Shown here one piece after another: positions 45,804 to 57,476 of a stretch of 64,000 nt of DNA; the stretch's first letter is position 1; each line of letters starts with the position of its first letter. A program made the translations under genes and the position numbers. The notes below the pieces were generated by a model. It had not been told where the DNA came from. It saw only the letters and a program-made list of their open reading frames with translations, and searched no databases. This DNA is from Iris pallida. Lineage: Eukaryota; Streptophyta; Magnoliopsida; Asparagales; Iridaceae. The DNA lies in NCBI GenBank assembly GCA_029216955.1, contig JANAVB010003400.1, forward strand, positions 19,833,138 through 19,897,137, written 5' to 3'.

Positions 45804-48800
45804 TGTAATGACCATGGTTCGTATTACGTATTTTGATATACGTGTACGTATTTTGACTCGTAATGTATGTCTCCTCGCATGATTTATTTGGCATTTTATT
45901 GCTTGATTCGATTCGGCTTGATTGGCTTGATTCGGTTTGTGAACCAAACCCCTACCTACCACTACCATCATCATTTATTAACCCAACACTCTTTCTCTCT
46001 CCTCATTCACTCTTCTTCTTCCTCACCATTACTCTCCACCTACCAGGAAGGTTTAGGCAAGTGCATCTTGCTTCATGGAAAAATTCTATTTTTATTGTTC
46101 CACTGTCTTCCTCACGTGTTTCTAACCCACTCTAGTACTTAGCATTTTTCATTTTCGTGGTTAATTTCTTGTAAATCTAGCTTTGTGGTATTTTCGATTT
46201 TTATGAGTTTTGATCAAACCTACATATTTTTGCTAATTGATGGTTCCATGTTGTAGAGAATTCTATTTTACCCAAATTTGACCTATGGGAGTCTGGATTT
46301 GGGTTCCTATTGTTGTTTGGTAGAGCAAGGAGGCCATGGTATTTTCTATGGATATGTTTTCTGTGGAAACCATTAATTGCACTTGTGGCCGAATGCAACA
46401 TTGAGTAGCTTAGCCGCAGTTGCATTTTTGCTAGCTGTTGCTTAGCATAGATTTCTGGCCGCATGGTCGTTAATTAATTGCTGGCCACATGCAAGTGTTT
46501 ATTTGCTTGGCCGTATGAGCATTTATTTGCTTGGCCGCATGAGCATTTATTTGCTTGGCCGCATGCAAATACCATTAGCCTTGGCCGCATGGCCATTTTG
46601 TATGCATTTTTGTTTGCATGCATTTTGCTAGCCTTGGCCGCATGGCCATTTTTGTATACATTTTGCATGCATTGGCCGCATGGATTTAATTTGCATTGGC
46701 CGCATAGATTTAATTTGCATTGGCCGCATGGATTTGCTGCATGTATTTTGCTAGCCTTGGCCGTATGGCCATTTTGCATACATTTTTGCATGTATTGGCC
46801 GCATGGATTTAGTTTGCATTAGCCGCATGGATTTGCTGCATGCATTTGCATGCAATGGCCGCATGCATTTTTGTTTGTATGCATTTGCTGCATACATTTG
46901 CATGCATTTTGCTTGCATGGCCTTTGCATGCAGTTGCTTGCATGCTTATTAGCTGACCGCATGGCCATTAGCTGGCCGCATATGCAATCGTTGCATGGCC
47001 GTATATGGCCAATTATTTGGCTGGCCGTATATGGCCAATTGCTTGCATGGCCGCATATGCAATTGCTTGCATGCATTTGCTTTGGCCGCATGGCCATTAG
47101 CTTTATTGCATGGTTTTAAATTGTGGCCGCATGCACATTTACATGGTTGGCCGCATATGCCCCCTTCAATTATTTAACTCTTGGCCGTATATTGTATAGT
47201 GACAACATTTATTTGGCTGGCCGCATGGCAATTTCATGCGACAAATTTTTCCTGAGCCGCATGATTCCTCCACAACCCTTGCCCCTGCTAATATTTAATT
47301 ACTACATGTATGCTTGTGCCATATTAATTTTTAATATGTTCCCTGACACGATGGTGACCCGTTGTGGTGCACTTTTGACAAATGACATGACATGATAGTG
47401 GCCCGACGTGGCGCACTCCTGACAGTGAACATGATATGGTATATATCCCGAAGGCTGTTACGACGGCTAGCATGTAGGACAAGATTGAATGGCCTGGACA
47501 CCGTGGATGATTGTGTTTGTACAATTGAATCGGTAACGTTTGCATCATGTCTAGGACAGGGATCCCTGAGTACCACGGTCAGGGATACCTACTGTAAATG
47601 GCTAAGGCTAATAACTAGAATAATTCAGTAGTCATAAGAGATTTCCCCAGTTACAGGCGATCCCGTTATCTCGGCCACTATTGTTGGACTTGCAGCCTGC
47701 CGACGAGTAGGGCACAAGTCTAGATTCACTGATATATGGAAAAGAACGAGGCACTGCTTAATGAACCCAAGTCGCCTGGATAACCTGGATTAGCTGCATG
47801 GCTTGTGGCTGGAGGAACATCTTACTGCATATTGCTAGTAACTAAGGCTTGTGATAACCCTAGTTAGCTAATGTAGAAAGCCGTAGTCACTGATTGGCCG
47901 GGAGCAATTATGTGGTGTAGTTTCAGTGCTCGATTATTGCAGGCTTGATCGCATGATCGTCACTTTTAACAATAAAGATCAGAGGCTAAGTTCTGTTCAG
48001 GTGAAGGGTTACAACCCCGGTCCTTGTTTGGTTTAAGGGTTGTAACCTGACTCCCGGAGCTGTTCTGAGTCCTCTCTTAGTTTATTGTCTTATTGCACCC
48101 CATGTCATGCTTGTTATGTTTTATCTTACCAACAAGATTTGGAGATGGAGTTCTGTTCAGGTGAAGGGTTACAACCCCGGTCCTTACTTGGTTTAAGGGC
48201 TGTGACCTGGCTACTTGAATGGTTCTCTCGTACTCTATTATGACTGTTGTTATTCTTTTATTATCAAGCTCTTTTGTAACTACTTTTAATATTTATTTCT
48301 GATATGCTGGTTTTAGCTCTTAAGTGAAGCCTCCTTTGTGGTACTTGCTCTTTCTGGGATCTGACCCAACTGGTTTTGTATTGCCAGATTTCGGAGCAGC
48401 TCCAGAGGATCTACCGACTTTCCAGCCCGATGGTGACCACCAGGCGTAACCAGGGCAACGAGTGGATTTATTTTTTTTGGCTCTCCCACTCCATTGTAAA
48501 ATTTTCGTTTTGAGGCATTTTACCAACGAGCACCTGTTAGCTCGTATTGCATACCTTATTACTGTCTGCCTATGGGCTGTAATATGATTGACAGATCCTA
48601 GGGTTGATCATGTATGACTAAACTCTTGCTAGTCATCACATTTTGTAACGACTAGCTTCATGATCAACTGAATATGTAATGTTTGGGATGCCTTACCATT
48701 GTATATTTGGGATCTTACATCTTATAACTTTACTTGCTTGCTTGAGATTGAGACATTTAGGCTTGTTATTGACCATAGGGGACTGATGGATTGTAGTTAA

Positions 48801-48913
48801 ACCCTCATATATCTAGACAGCCGTGACCGTATAGTAAGGTGGATTCCATTTCATTATACGTAGCTGGCTATGTATGGCCCCGTTCTCCAGTATTCTGGTT
48901 CTGGGGCATTATA
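45804..48913 (+). repeat. 5' LTR of the chromovirus (3110 bp)
   Basis: Contains a dense array of GCCGCAT and CATGCA motifs at about 46380-47270. Two copies of a TTCTGTTCAGGTGAAGGGTT block (about 47994 and 48151) lie in the 3' half. The ORFs across the motif array are low-complexity Cys/His/Trp/Leu-rich frames, not genes. Confidence 0.93.
46380..47275 (+). repeat. GCCGCAT / CATGCA motif array in the chromovirus 5' LTR
   Basis: About twenty TGGCCGCATG-type motifs with irregular spacing of roughly 20-60 bp, plus many TGCATGCATTTGC runs. CATGCA is the core of the RY element bound by plant B3 transcription factors. Repeated in the 3' LTR at about 54450-55330. Confidence 0.85.
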
Positions 48914-49045
48914 TGGTTTAAGTGGTGGCCCATGCAGGTCTTATAAATCAAGATATGTGAGGGTTACCGAATAGATGTCTCAATCAGCACTTGCCCTTGA
49001 TCTCTGCTCGTATCTTCTAATCCCTGAGGTTCTTGACCTGATCAC

Positions 49046-50270
49046 ATGCTTGTATCGTTGATCTGTCTTGGTCCTTCCTTATTGTTCCCAATGTCGTCTT
49101 CTTCAGCGGCATTGTTCCTGGTCCTACCGATCGGCAAGGTGAAGCACCTCCCGTGGACCAGCAGCAACCAGAAGATCAGGCCCAGCACTCAGGAGCAGCC
49201 TCCCGGGTCATGCCTCCCTGAGATCCAGAACCCCCAGTGCAGCCAGCCCAGCCCGTAGGGCAAGATGATGAAGCCTTGGTTGGACTTATCAGGGAGTTGC
49301 TTGCATCGCAGGATCGACGAGGACAGGCCTTATATCAGGCAGTACCAGATGCTCTGGGCAGAGGTGGACATCATGGGAACAATGCAGCAAATAGTTTCAA
49401 GTGCTTGAACCCTCCATTCTTCGATGGTAGCAAAGATGCTATCGCTGCTGGTGCGTGGCTTCAGGACACAGAGGTGATATTGGAGGCAGCGAAGACCCCA
49501 GAAGATGAGAAGGTAATCGTGGTACGCCTGCAGTTATTGGATCTAGCCCGCAGCTGGTGGGTGGCGTAAGCCGTTGGACTAGTGGCGCCTATTGCCTGGA
49601 CAGTATTTCGTGAGAGATTCCGGACCAAGTACTTCGATGCTGTAGTTCGGTATGATCTACAGACCAGGTTCACCAATTTGAAGCAGATGGACAGGACGGT
49701 CGATGGGTATACGGTCGAGTTTTCCAGGCTTAGTCGGTTTGCTCCCACCTTGGTGGCGACCGAGTTCGATAGAGTCCAGTGGTTTCAATAGGGACTCCAC
49801 CTAGAGATTTTGCTGGCGGTGGAGCAGTTTGAGCATCAGACTTTTGATGCGGTATTGAGGACAGCTAGGAGGCATGAGTATACCTCCCAGAGGATTGTGG
49901 ACAGGACCTGAGGTCGAAAGCGATCTCACGGCCAGATGAATCAGTCGTCAGCCCCAGCCCCGGCAGCTAGGGCTTTGACCATTGGAGCTCCGAGAAGGAC
50001 AGCTTCAGTTACGTCGGTTCAACATTCAACCCCGACGTATCCTCAGCAGCAGAAGCAGAGGCAGTCTTCCCCCATGGGCTGCTCTTATTGTGGGAAGCCT
50101 GGACATATTGTTTCAGAATGTCGCAAGGCTTGAGGATTGTGTTTGCTTTGTGGAGCGTCGGACCACAAGGTAGGGTCCTGCCCGTTCAGGACTGACTCAT
50201 CACTAGCCATGACCAGTTCATCTGTTAGGGGACCAGCCCCAGTACCAGTCCAGCAGCAGTTTCCATTTCA
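49046..50270 (+). pseudogene. Chromovirus gag with two zinc knuckles
   Basis: The frame around 49237 gives DDEALVGLIRELLASQDRRG, PPFFDGSKDAIAAGAWLQDT, LARSWWVA (stop 49567-49569), FRERFRTKYFDAVVR, DGYTVEFSRLSRFAP and VQWFQ (stop 49789-49791). It then has a Pro/Gln-rich linker, CSYCGKPGHIVSEC, a stop at 50131-50133, and a second knuckle CLLCGASDHKVGSC. Both knuckles keep C-x2-C-x4-H-x4-C. A frameshift near 50270 leads into the protease frame. The initiator is uncertain because the N-terminal part (from about 49046) has a stop near 49220. Gag forms the particle and binds RNA; this copy is broken. Confidence 0.9.
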
Positions 50271-50276
50271 AGGCCG

Positions 50277-53200
50277 TTGCCGACGCAGACCCAAGCTTTT
50301 CAACAGCAAAGGCCTGAGCAATATGCCCAGGCGCAAGTTCAGAATAGGCAGAGAGGATTCCAGCAAAGAGGGCCGGCACCCAGAGGACATGGTCAAGTGT
50401 TAGCTTTAACCATGGGAGAAGAAGGAGTGGCGCCAGGTGAGGTAGTGGCAGGTACTATTCTCGTCAACACCTTTCCGACTTCAGTATTATTTGACTCTGG
50501 TGCATCGTATTCATTTATGTCTGCACGATTTGCGACACGGATAGGACTGGAGCCCGAGTCATTATCAGTAAGGCTCAATATACTTACTGGTAATGGTCTT
50601 TTAGGAGTATATAGAGTATTTTCCTCGTGTCGGGTCGTGGTTAGCAGTAGAGAGTTTTCCGTTAGGTTGATAGAATTTTTGATGGCCGATTATGATGTGG
50701 TCTTAGGAATGGATTGGCTGAGGGACCAGTATGCTAGGATAGACTGCCATATTGGCAGAGTTATTTTTAGCATTCCAAGCGAGCCGGAGTTTTCCTTTTC
50801 TCGAGGCGAAGTTGAACCTTCTCCTCCAATAATACGGATGGCCGTAGCAGCAGTGCAGTTACCCCGGGTAGTCGAAGAATTTCTAGATGTTTTCTCGGAA
50901 GAGCTTCCAGGAATGCCGCCAGAACGAGAGATCGAGTTTACTATCGACTTGACAACACCAGTGTCAGAGAGAGTCTACAGGATGGCGCCTTCAGAATTGG
51001 AGATATTGTACAAGATGATTGAAGAACTCAGAACCAAGGGATTCATTCGTGCTAGTGGATCGCCTTGGAGAGCCCCGATGCTTCTTGTGAAAAAGAAGGA
51101 TGGTACGTCCAGATTATGTATTGACTATCGTACCTTGAACTCAGTAATAATCAAGAACATATATCCTCTCCCAAGGATAGATGACTTGTTTGATCAACTC
51201 AGAGGAGCGACAGTATTCTCGAAGATTGATTTGTGGTCAGGATACCACCAGATCAGAGTCAGAGAGCAGGACATCCCGAAGACAGCTTTCAGATCTAGAT
51301 ATGGGCATTAAGAGTTCCTTGTTATGCCCTTTGGAGCGACCAATGCGTCGGCTGTATTCATGGACCTCATGAATCGTATCTTCATGCCTTATTTGGATCA
51401 GTTCGTGATCATGTTCATAGACGATATCCTGGTCTACAGCAAGAGTAAAGCGGAGCATGAGCAACATCTCAGAGTTGTCAACCAGATTCTCCGAGAGCAC
51501 CAGTTGTATGCCAAGTTCAGTAAATGCGAGTTCTGGCTCGATCGCATTTCATATTTGGGTCATATCATCACCAGAGGGGGAGAAGAAGTGGATCCCCAGA
51601 AGATCATGACCATCAAACATGGCCAGTACCCAGCATAGTTGCAGAAGTTCGCAGTTTTTTTGGATTGGCCGACTACTACCGGAGATTTGTTTCGGACTTT
51701 GCTCGGATTTCAGCGCCATTGACACAGTTGACCCGTAAGGAGGTGAAGTTTGCTTGGATAGCAGAATGTCAGGATTCTTTTGAGAAGCTGAAGCGAGGCT
51801 TGATGACGGCACCCATTCTCACACTTCCAGATGGGACCGAAGAATTTTTAGTGTACTGTGATGCTTCAGACAGAGGTTTAGGATGTGTTTTGATGCAGCA
51901 TAGAAAGGTAATAGCTTATGCGTCACAACAACTTCATGATCATGAGAGGAATTACCCGACCCATGACTTGGAACTGGCAGCAGTAGTGTTTGCACTCAAG
52001 CTTTGGCGACACTACTTGTATGGAGATAGGGTGGAGAAGATGGCTAGAGCGTCAGAGAAGATGGCTAGAGCTGCTTGTAGATTATGATGTCAACCTGCAG
52101 TATCATCCTGGGAAGGCCAACGTTGTTGCAGATGCATTGAGCAGGAGAGCCGAAGTTTATTTTCTGACAGCGCAACCAAAGTTGTTAGCAGATCTTCAGA
52201 AGATGGATATAGAAGTTATCCTTCCTACCAATGTGGAATTGATGGCCAACATGCAAGTTCAGTCCAGTATAGTTGAGAGGATCATGATAGCTCAGTCCTC
52301 CGATTCTAAGCTTCAGCGGCTTAGAGCAGAATGTGAAGCAGGACGACGACCAAAATTATGCATTCATGAAGACGGTACACTTCGACATGGTAAGCGTCTT
52401 TGTGTACCCAGTAGAGATATCAGACAGGAGGTCATGGCGAAAGCTCACTGTTCTCATTATTCGATTCATCTCGGTAGCACGAAGATGTACCGTGATATCC
52501 GTCAATACTTTTGGTGTAATGGCATGAAGAGGAAGATAGCTCGGTTTGTCTATCGGTGTTTGGTTTGCCAATAAGTCAAGACTGAACATCAGAGGCCAGC
52601 TGGACTTCTTCAGCCCTTGTCGATTCCAGAATGGAAGTGGGAGCATATAACCATAAATTTCGTGACTGGATTACCTCGATCCCAGACCATTAGAGATGCT
52701 ATTTGGGTTATAGTTGACAGGCTCACGAAGGTGGCTTACTTTCTTCCATTCAGAGTTGGTCAGTCGACGGCTCAACTAGCAGAGATGTACCTCAGGCAGA
52801 TAGTCATACTTTACGGAGTACCAGTCAGAATCACCTCGGACAAAGATTCGAGATTCACGTCGCACTTTTGGCGTAGTCTGCAAAAGAGTATGGGAACTCA
52901 CCTCCAGTTCAGCTCAGCTTATCACCCGCAGACAGATGGTCAGTCAGAGCACACGATCCAGACTCTTGAGGATATGTTGAGATCTTGTACACTCGACTTC
53001 GATGGTTCGTGGGAAGATCACCTACACCTGGTGGAGTTCTCGTACAATAACAGTTTCTAAGCTAGTATCCAGATGGCACCGTTCGAGGCACTGTATGGAA
53101 GGAAGTGCAGATCCCCACTAGCATGGGATGATGTTAGAGAGAGGCAGATGCTTGGTCCAGACATGATCACTCAGACAGTCGAGGTGGTCAAGAGAGTCAG

Positions 53201-53696
53201 AGATCATCTTTGCGTTGCACAAGATCGTCAGCGCCATTGGGCCGATTCTTATCAGTGTCCTCTTGAATTTTCTGTCGACGACCATGTATTCCTGAGGATC
53301 TCGCCTAACTATGGCGTCATTTATTTCGGCATACGGGTAAAGCTTAGTCCTAGGTATATAGGGCCGTTCGATATTCTGGAGCGAGTAGGAGATGTGTCCT
53401 ATCATCTCGTTCTTCCGCCGTCTCTGAGTGAGGTGCATGACGTATTCCATGTATCCCAATTACGACGGTATATCTCGGACCCGAGTCATATCCTGGATCA
53501 TTCGAAATTGGTTGTTGGTACCAACCTTTCGTATGAGGAGAGGCCCGTATCCATATTGGACCAAAGAGAGAAGATACTCAAGAACAAGACTATCAAGTTA
53601 GTCTGTGTTGCTTGGGGTCATCACTCCTTGGGTGAGTCAACGTGGGAGCGTGAGGATGATATCCGATCGCGATATCCCGACCTATTTGACTCGTGA
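50277..53696 (+). pseudogene. Chromovirus pol: PR-RT-RNase H-integrase-chromodomain
   Basis: Protease [16 protein letters not shown] and [12 protein letters not shown] from about 50870: [40 protein letters not shown], stop 51309-51311, [30 protein letters not shown]. Frameshift near 51625. RNase [17 protein letters not shown], then a frameshift and lost segment near 52050 with a small local duplication (RASEKMARA), then LQYHPGKANVVADALSRR. Integrase zinc part HCSHYSIHLGSTKMY...RCLVCQ, stop 52572-52574. Core HITINFVTGLPRS where the first catalytic Asp is Asn (52656-52658), ITSDKDSRFTSHFW, and TDGQSEHTIQ. Stop 53058-53060. The C-terminus DQREKILKNKTIKLVCVAWG ... ESTWEREDDI is a chromodomain, placing it in the chromoviruses. 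Confidence 0.93.
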
Positions 53697-53848
53697 GGTA
53701 TAATATCTTTCTTATGTCTCATGTCTTCGATTCCTTGCTTGCATGAATAATTGCTTGATTACTTGACTAGTATAGCTTGCCTGTGATTAGTATAGCTTGT
53801 CCTTGTATTTCTAGCCTCTTGATTAAATTCCGAGGATGGAATTCTTTT

Positions 53849-53862
53849 AAGGTGGGTAGAGT
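53849..53862 (+). other. Polypurine tract of the chromovirus
   Basis: AAGGTGGGTAGAGT immediately before the TG of the 3' LTR, the usual plus-strand primer site. Confidence 0.8.
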
Positions 53863-56800
53863 TGTAATGACCATGGTTCGTATTACGTATTTTGATATAC
53901 GTGTACGTATTTTGACTCGTATTGCATGTCTCCTCGCATGATTTATTTGGCATTTTATTGCTTGATTCGGTTCGGCTTGATTGGCTTGATTCGGTTTATG
54001 AACCAAACCCCTACCTACCACCACCATTATCATTTATTAACCCAACACTCTTTCTCTCTCCTTATTCACTCTTCCTCTTCCTCACCATTACTCTCCACCT
54101 ACCAGGAAGGTTTAGGCAAGTGCATCTTGCTTCATGGAGAAATTCTATTTTTATTGTTCCATTATCTTTTTCACGTGTTTCTAACCCACTCTAGTACTTA
54201 GCATTTTTCATTTTCGTGGTTAATTTCTTGTAAATCTAGCTTTGTGGTATTTTCGGTTTTCATGAGTTTTGATCTATCAAACCTGCATATTTTTGCTAAT
54301 TGATGGTTCCATGTTGTAGAGAATTCTATTTTACCCAAATTTGACCTATGGGAGTCTGGATTTGGGTTTCTATTGTTGTTTGGTGGAGCATGGAGGCCAT
54401 AGTATTTTCCATGAACTTGTTCTCTGTGGAAGCCATTAATTGCACTTGTGGCCGCATGCAACATTGAGTAGCTTAGCCGCAATTGTATTTTTGCTAGCTG
54501 TTGCTTAGCATAGATTTCTGGCCGTATGGCCGTTAATTAATTGCTGGCCACATGCAAGTATTTATTTGCTTGGCCGCATGAGCATTTATTTGCTTGGCCG
54601 CATGCAAATACCATTAGCCTTGGCCGCATGGCCATTTTGTATGCATTTTGCTTGCATATATTTTTGCTTGCATGCATTTTGCTAGCCTTGGACGCATGGC
54701 CATTTTGCATACATTTTGTATGCATTGGCCGCATGGATTTAATTTGCATTGGCCGCATGGATTTAGTTTGCATTGGCCGTATGGATTTGCTGCATGCATT
54801 TTGCTAGCCTTGGCCGCATGGCTATTTTATATACATTTTTGCATGCATTGGCTGTATAGATTTAATTTACATTAGCCGCATGGATTTGTTGCTTGCATTT
54901 GCATGCATTGGCCATATGGATTTAATTTGCATGGCCGTATGCATTTTTACTTGCATGCATTTGCTGCATGTATTTTGCTTGCATGGCCTTTGCATGCAAT
55001 TGCTTGCATGCTTATTAGCTGGCCGTATGGCCATTAGCTGGCCGCATATGCAATCATTGCATGGCCGCATATGGCCAATTATTTGGCTGGCCGCATATGG
55101 CCAATTGCATGCATGACCGCATATGCAATTGCTTGCATGCATTTGCTTTGGCCTCATGGCCATTAGCTTTATTGTATGGTTTTAAATTGTGGCCGCATGC
55201 ACATTTACATGGTTGGCCGCATATGCCCCTTCAATTATTTAACTCTTGGCCGCATATTGTATAGTGACAATATTTATTTGGCTGGCCGCATGGCAATTTC
55301 ATGCGACAATTTTTTTCTGAGCCGCATGATTCCTCCACAGCCCTTGCCCCTGCTAATATTTAATTACTACATGTATGCTTGTGCCATATTAATTTTTAAT
55401 ATGTTCCGAAGGCTGTTGCGACGGCTAGCATGTAGGACAAGATTGAATGGCCCCTCCACACCCTATCTTCTCTAACCCTAACATATATATCCCGAAGGCT
55501 GTTGCGACGGCTAGCATGTAGGACAAGATTGAATGGCCTGGACACCGTGGATGATTGTGTTTGTACAATTGAACCGGTAATGTTTGCATCATGTCTAGGA
55601 CAGGGATCCCTGAGTACCACGGTCAGGGGTACCTACTGTAAATGGCTAAGGCTAATAACTAGAATAATTCAGTAGTCATGAGAGATTTCCCTAATTATAG
55701 GCGATCCCGTTATCCCGGCCACCATTGTTGGACTTGCAGCCTGCCGACGAGTAGGACACAAGTCTAGATTCACTGATATATGGAAAAGAACGAGGCACTG
55801 CTTAATGAACCCAAGTCGCCTGGATAACCTGGATTAGCTGCAGGGCTTGTGGCTGGAGGAACATCTCACTGCATATTGCTAGTAACTAAGGCTTGTGATA
55901 ACCCTAGTTAGCTAATGTAGAAAGCCGTAGTCACTGATTGGCCGGGAGTGATTGTGTGGTGTAGTTTCAGTGCTCGATTATTGCACGCTTGATCGCATGA
56001 TCGTCACTTTTAATAATAAAGATCAGAGGCTAAGTTCTGTTCAGGTGAAGGGTTACAACCCCAGTCCTTGTTTGGTTTAAGGGTTGTAACCTGACTCCCG
56101 GAGCAGTTCTGAGTCCTCTCTTCGTTTATTGTCTTATTGCACCCCATGTCATGCTTGTTATGTTTTATCTTACCAACAAGATTTGAAGACGGAGTTCTGT
56201 TCAGGTGAAGGGTTACAACCCCGGTCCTTATTTGGTTTAAGGGTTGTGACCTGGCTACTTGAATGGTTCCCTCGTACTCTATTATGACTATTGTTATTCT
56301 TTTATTATCAAGCCCTTTTGTAACTACTTTTAATACTTATTTCTGATATGCTGGTTTTAGATCTTAAGTGAAGCCTCCTTTGTGGCACTTGCTCTTTCTG
56401 GGATCTGACCCAGCTGGTTTTGTATGGCCAGATTTGAGAGCAGCTCCAGAGGATCTACCGACTTTCCAGCCCGATGGTGACCACCAGGCGTAACCAGGGC
56501 AACGAGTGGGTTTATTTTTTTGGCTCTCCCACTCCATTGTAAAATTTTCATTTTGAGGTATTTTGCCGGCGAGCACCTGTTAGCTCGTATTACATACCTT
56601 ATTGCTGTCTGCCTACGGGCTGTAACATGATTGACAGATCGTAGGGTTGATCATGTATGACTAAACTCTTACTAGTCATCACATTTTGTAACGACTAGCT
56701 TCATGATCAGCTGAATATGTAATGTTTGGGCGCCTTACCATTGTATATTTGGTGATCTTACATCTTGTAACTTTACTTGCTTGCTTAAGATTGAGACATA

Positions 56801-56954
56801 GGCTTGTTATTGACCATAGGGGACTGATGGATTATAGTTAAACCCTCATATATCTAGACAGCCGTGACCGTATAGTGAGGTGGATTCTATTTCATTATAC
56901 GTAACTGGCTATGTATGCCCCCGCTCTCCAGTATTCTGGTTCTGGGGCGTTACA
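53863..56954 (+). repeat. 3' LTR of the chromovirus (3092 bp)
   Basis: Matches 45804-48913. It differs by an internal rearrangement: the segment at about 47338-47447 of the 5' LTR is replaced by a 48-bp duplication (55406-55453 and 55492-55539) separated by about 38 bp. The GCCGCAT array is at about 54450-55330. Confidence 0.92.
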
Positions 56955-56959
56955 GTCAA

Positions 56960-57476
56960 GCCTCGCATTGCGAAAATGTGCCGTACATGCGTTCGACTTC
57001 TGAACGACCAAGCCAAGGCTATGCTAAGCCTTGGACGATGGGACCGTACATGCTTTACGAAGCATTAATGCGGGCGACGCCTATGACTTAGGCTACGTTC
57101 ATAAATTCGCCAACTCAAACAAACTTTCCTTCTCCCAAGCCACGGGACGAAGGATCGAATGTCATTTTCAAAGCACGCCGTGCACCAACTCTAAGCCGAC
57201 CGTTGGACTTTTCCATATTCTAACTCAATCCAACCCGTCGGGATTATTCCCTTATCTATGTGGATTCGTCTTTTATTATTAAGCCTACTTGTGCAAGTTG
57301 AAAATACACGATTTATTATGTGAAGGCTAAGACGAGGCAAGTTCACCGAAACTACCCCACCTGAGCGAGCAGTCGCCTCGACCGAGCGATGTCTTCGAGC
57401 AGCCGTTGCAAGGCTAAGTCCGAACGCCGTCGACATTTCGATTCCTCCGATTGACTGAGCGGGACGGGGCACTACA
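56960..57476 (-). repeat. 5' LTR of the LARD-like element, remaining part
   Basis: Resumes at the second gtcaa (56955-56959) and matches 40970-41489, ending GGGACGGGGCACTACA next to the second gatat. Confidence 0.92.

Larger units (their letters stand above)
45804..56954 (+). mobile_element. Ty3/gypsy chromovirus (Tekay/Del-like), full length but inactive
   Basis: LTRs at 45804-48913 and 53863-56954 start TGTAATGACCATGG. The 3' LTR ends GGGGCGTTACA, while the 5' LTR ends GGGGCATTATA (terminal CA changed to TA). A perfect duplication gtcaa (45799-45803 and 56955-56959) lies inside the LARD-like LTR. Polypurine tract AAGGTGGGTAGAGT is at 53849-53862. Gag-pol order is gag, protease, RT, RNase H, integrase, chromodomain. 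At least seven in-frame stops and three frameshifts make it defective. After the 5' LTR I cannot see the expected TGGTATCAGAGC primer site. Confidence 0.95.
39141..57476 (-). mobile_element. Non-autonomous LTR retrotransposon (LARD-like) inserted in the CACTA gene
   Basis: LTRs at 39141-41489 and at 43998-45803 plus 56960-57476; the second is split by the chromovirus. A perfect duplication gatat flanks it (39136-39140 and 57477-57481), and the CACTA frame continues across. A primer site on the minus strand at 43979-43994 (TAGTATCAGAGCACGG) next to the right LTR shows minus orientation. The internal region of 2508 bp has no gag or pol. Long LTRs with a noncoding interior fit the LARD class of gypsy-derived elements mobilised in trans. 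Confidence 0.9.

Noticed and set aside
46478..47177. Several 60-114-codon frames across the chromovirus LTR, repeated in the 3' LTR
   Set aside because: They are translations of the GCCGCAT/TGCAT array in every frame; composition is repetitive and the LTR context argues against genes.
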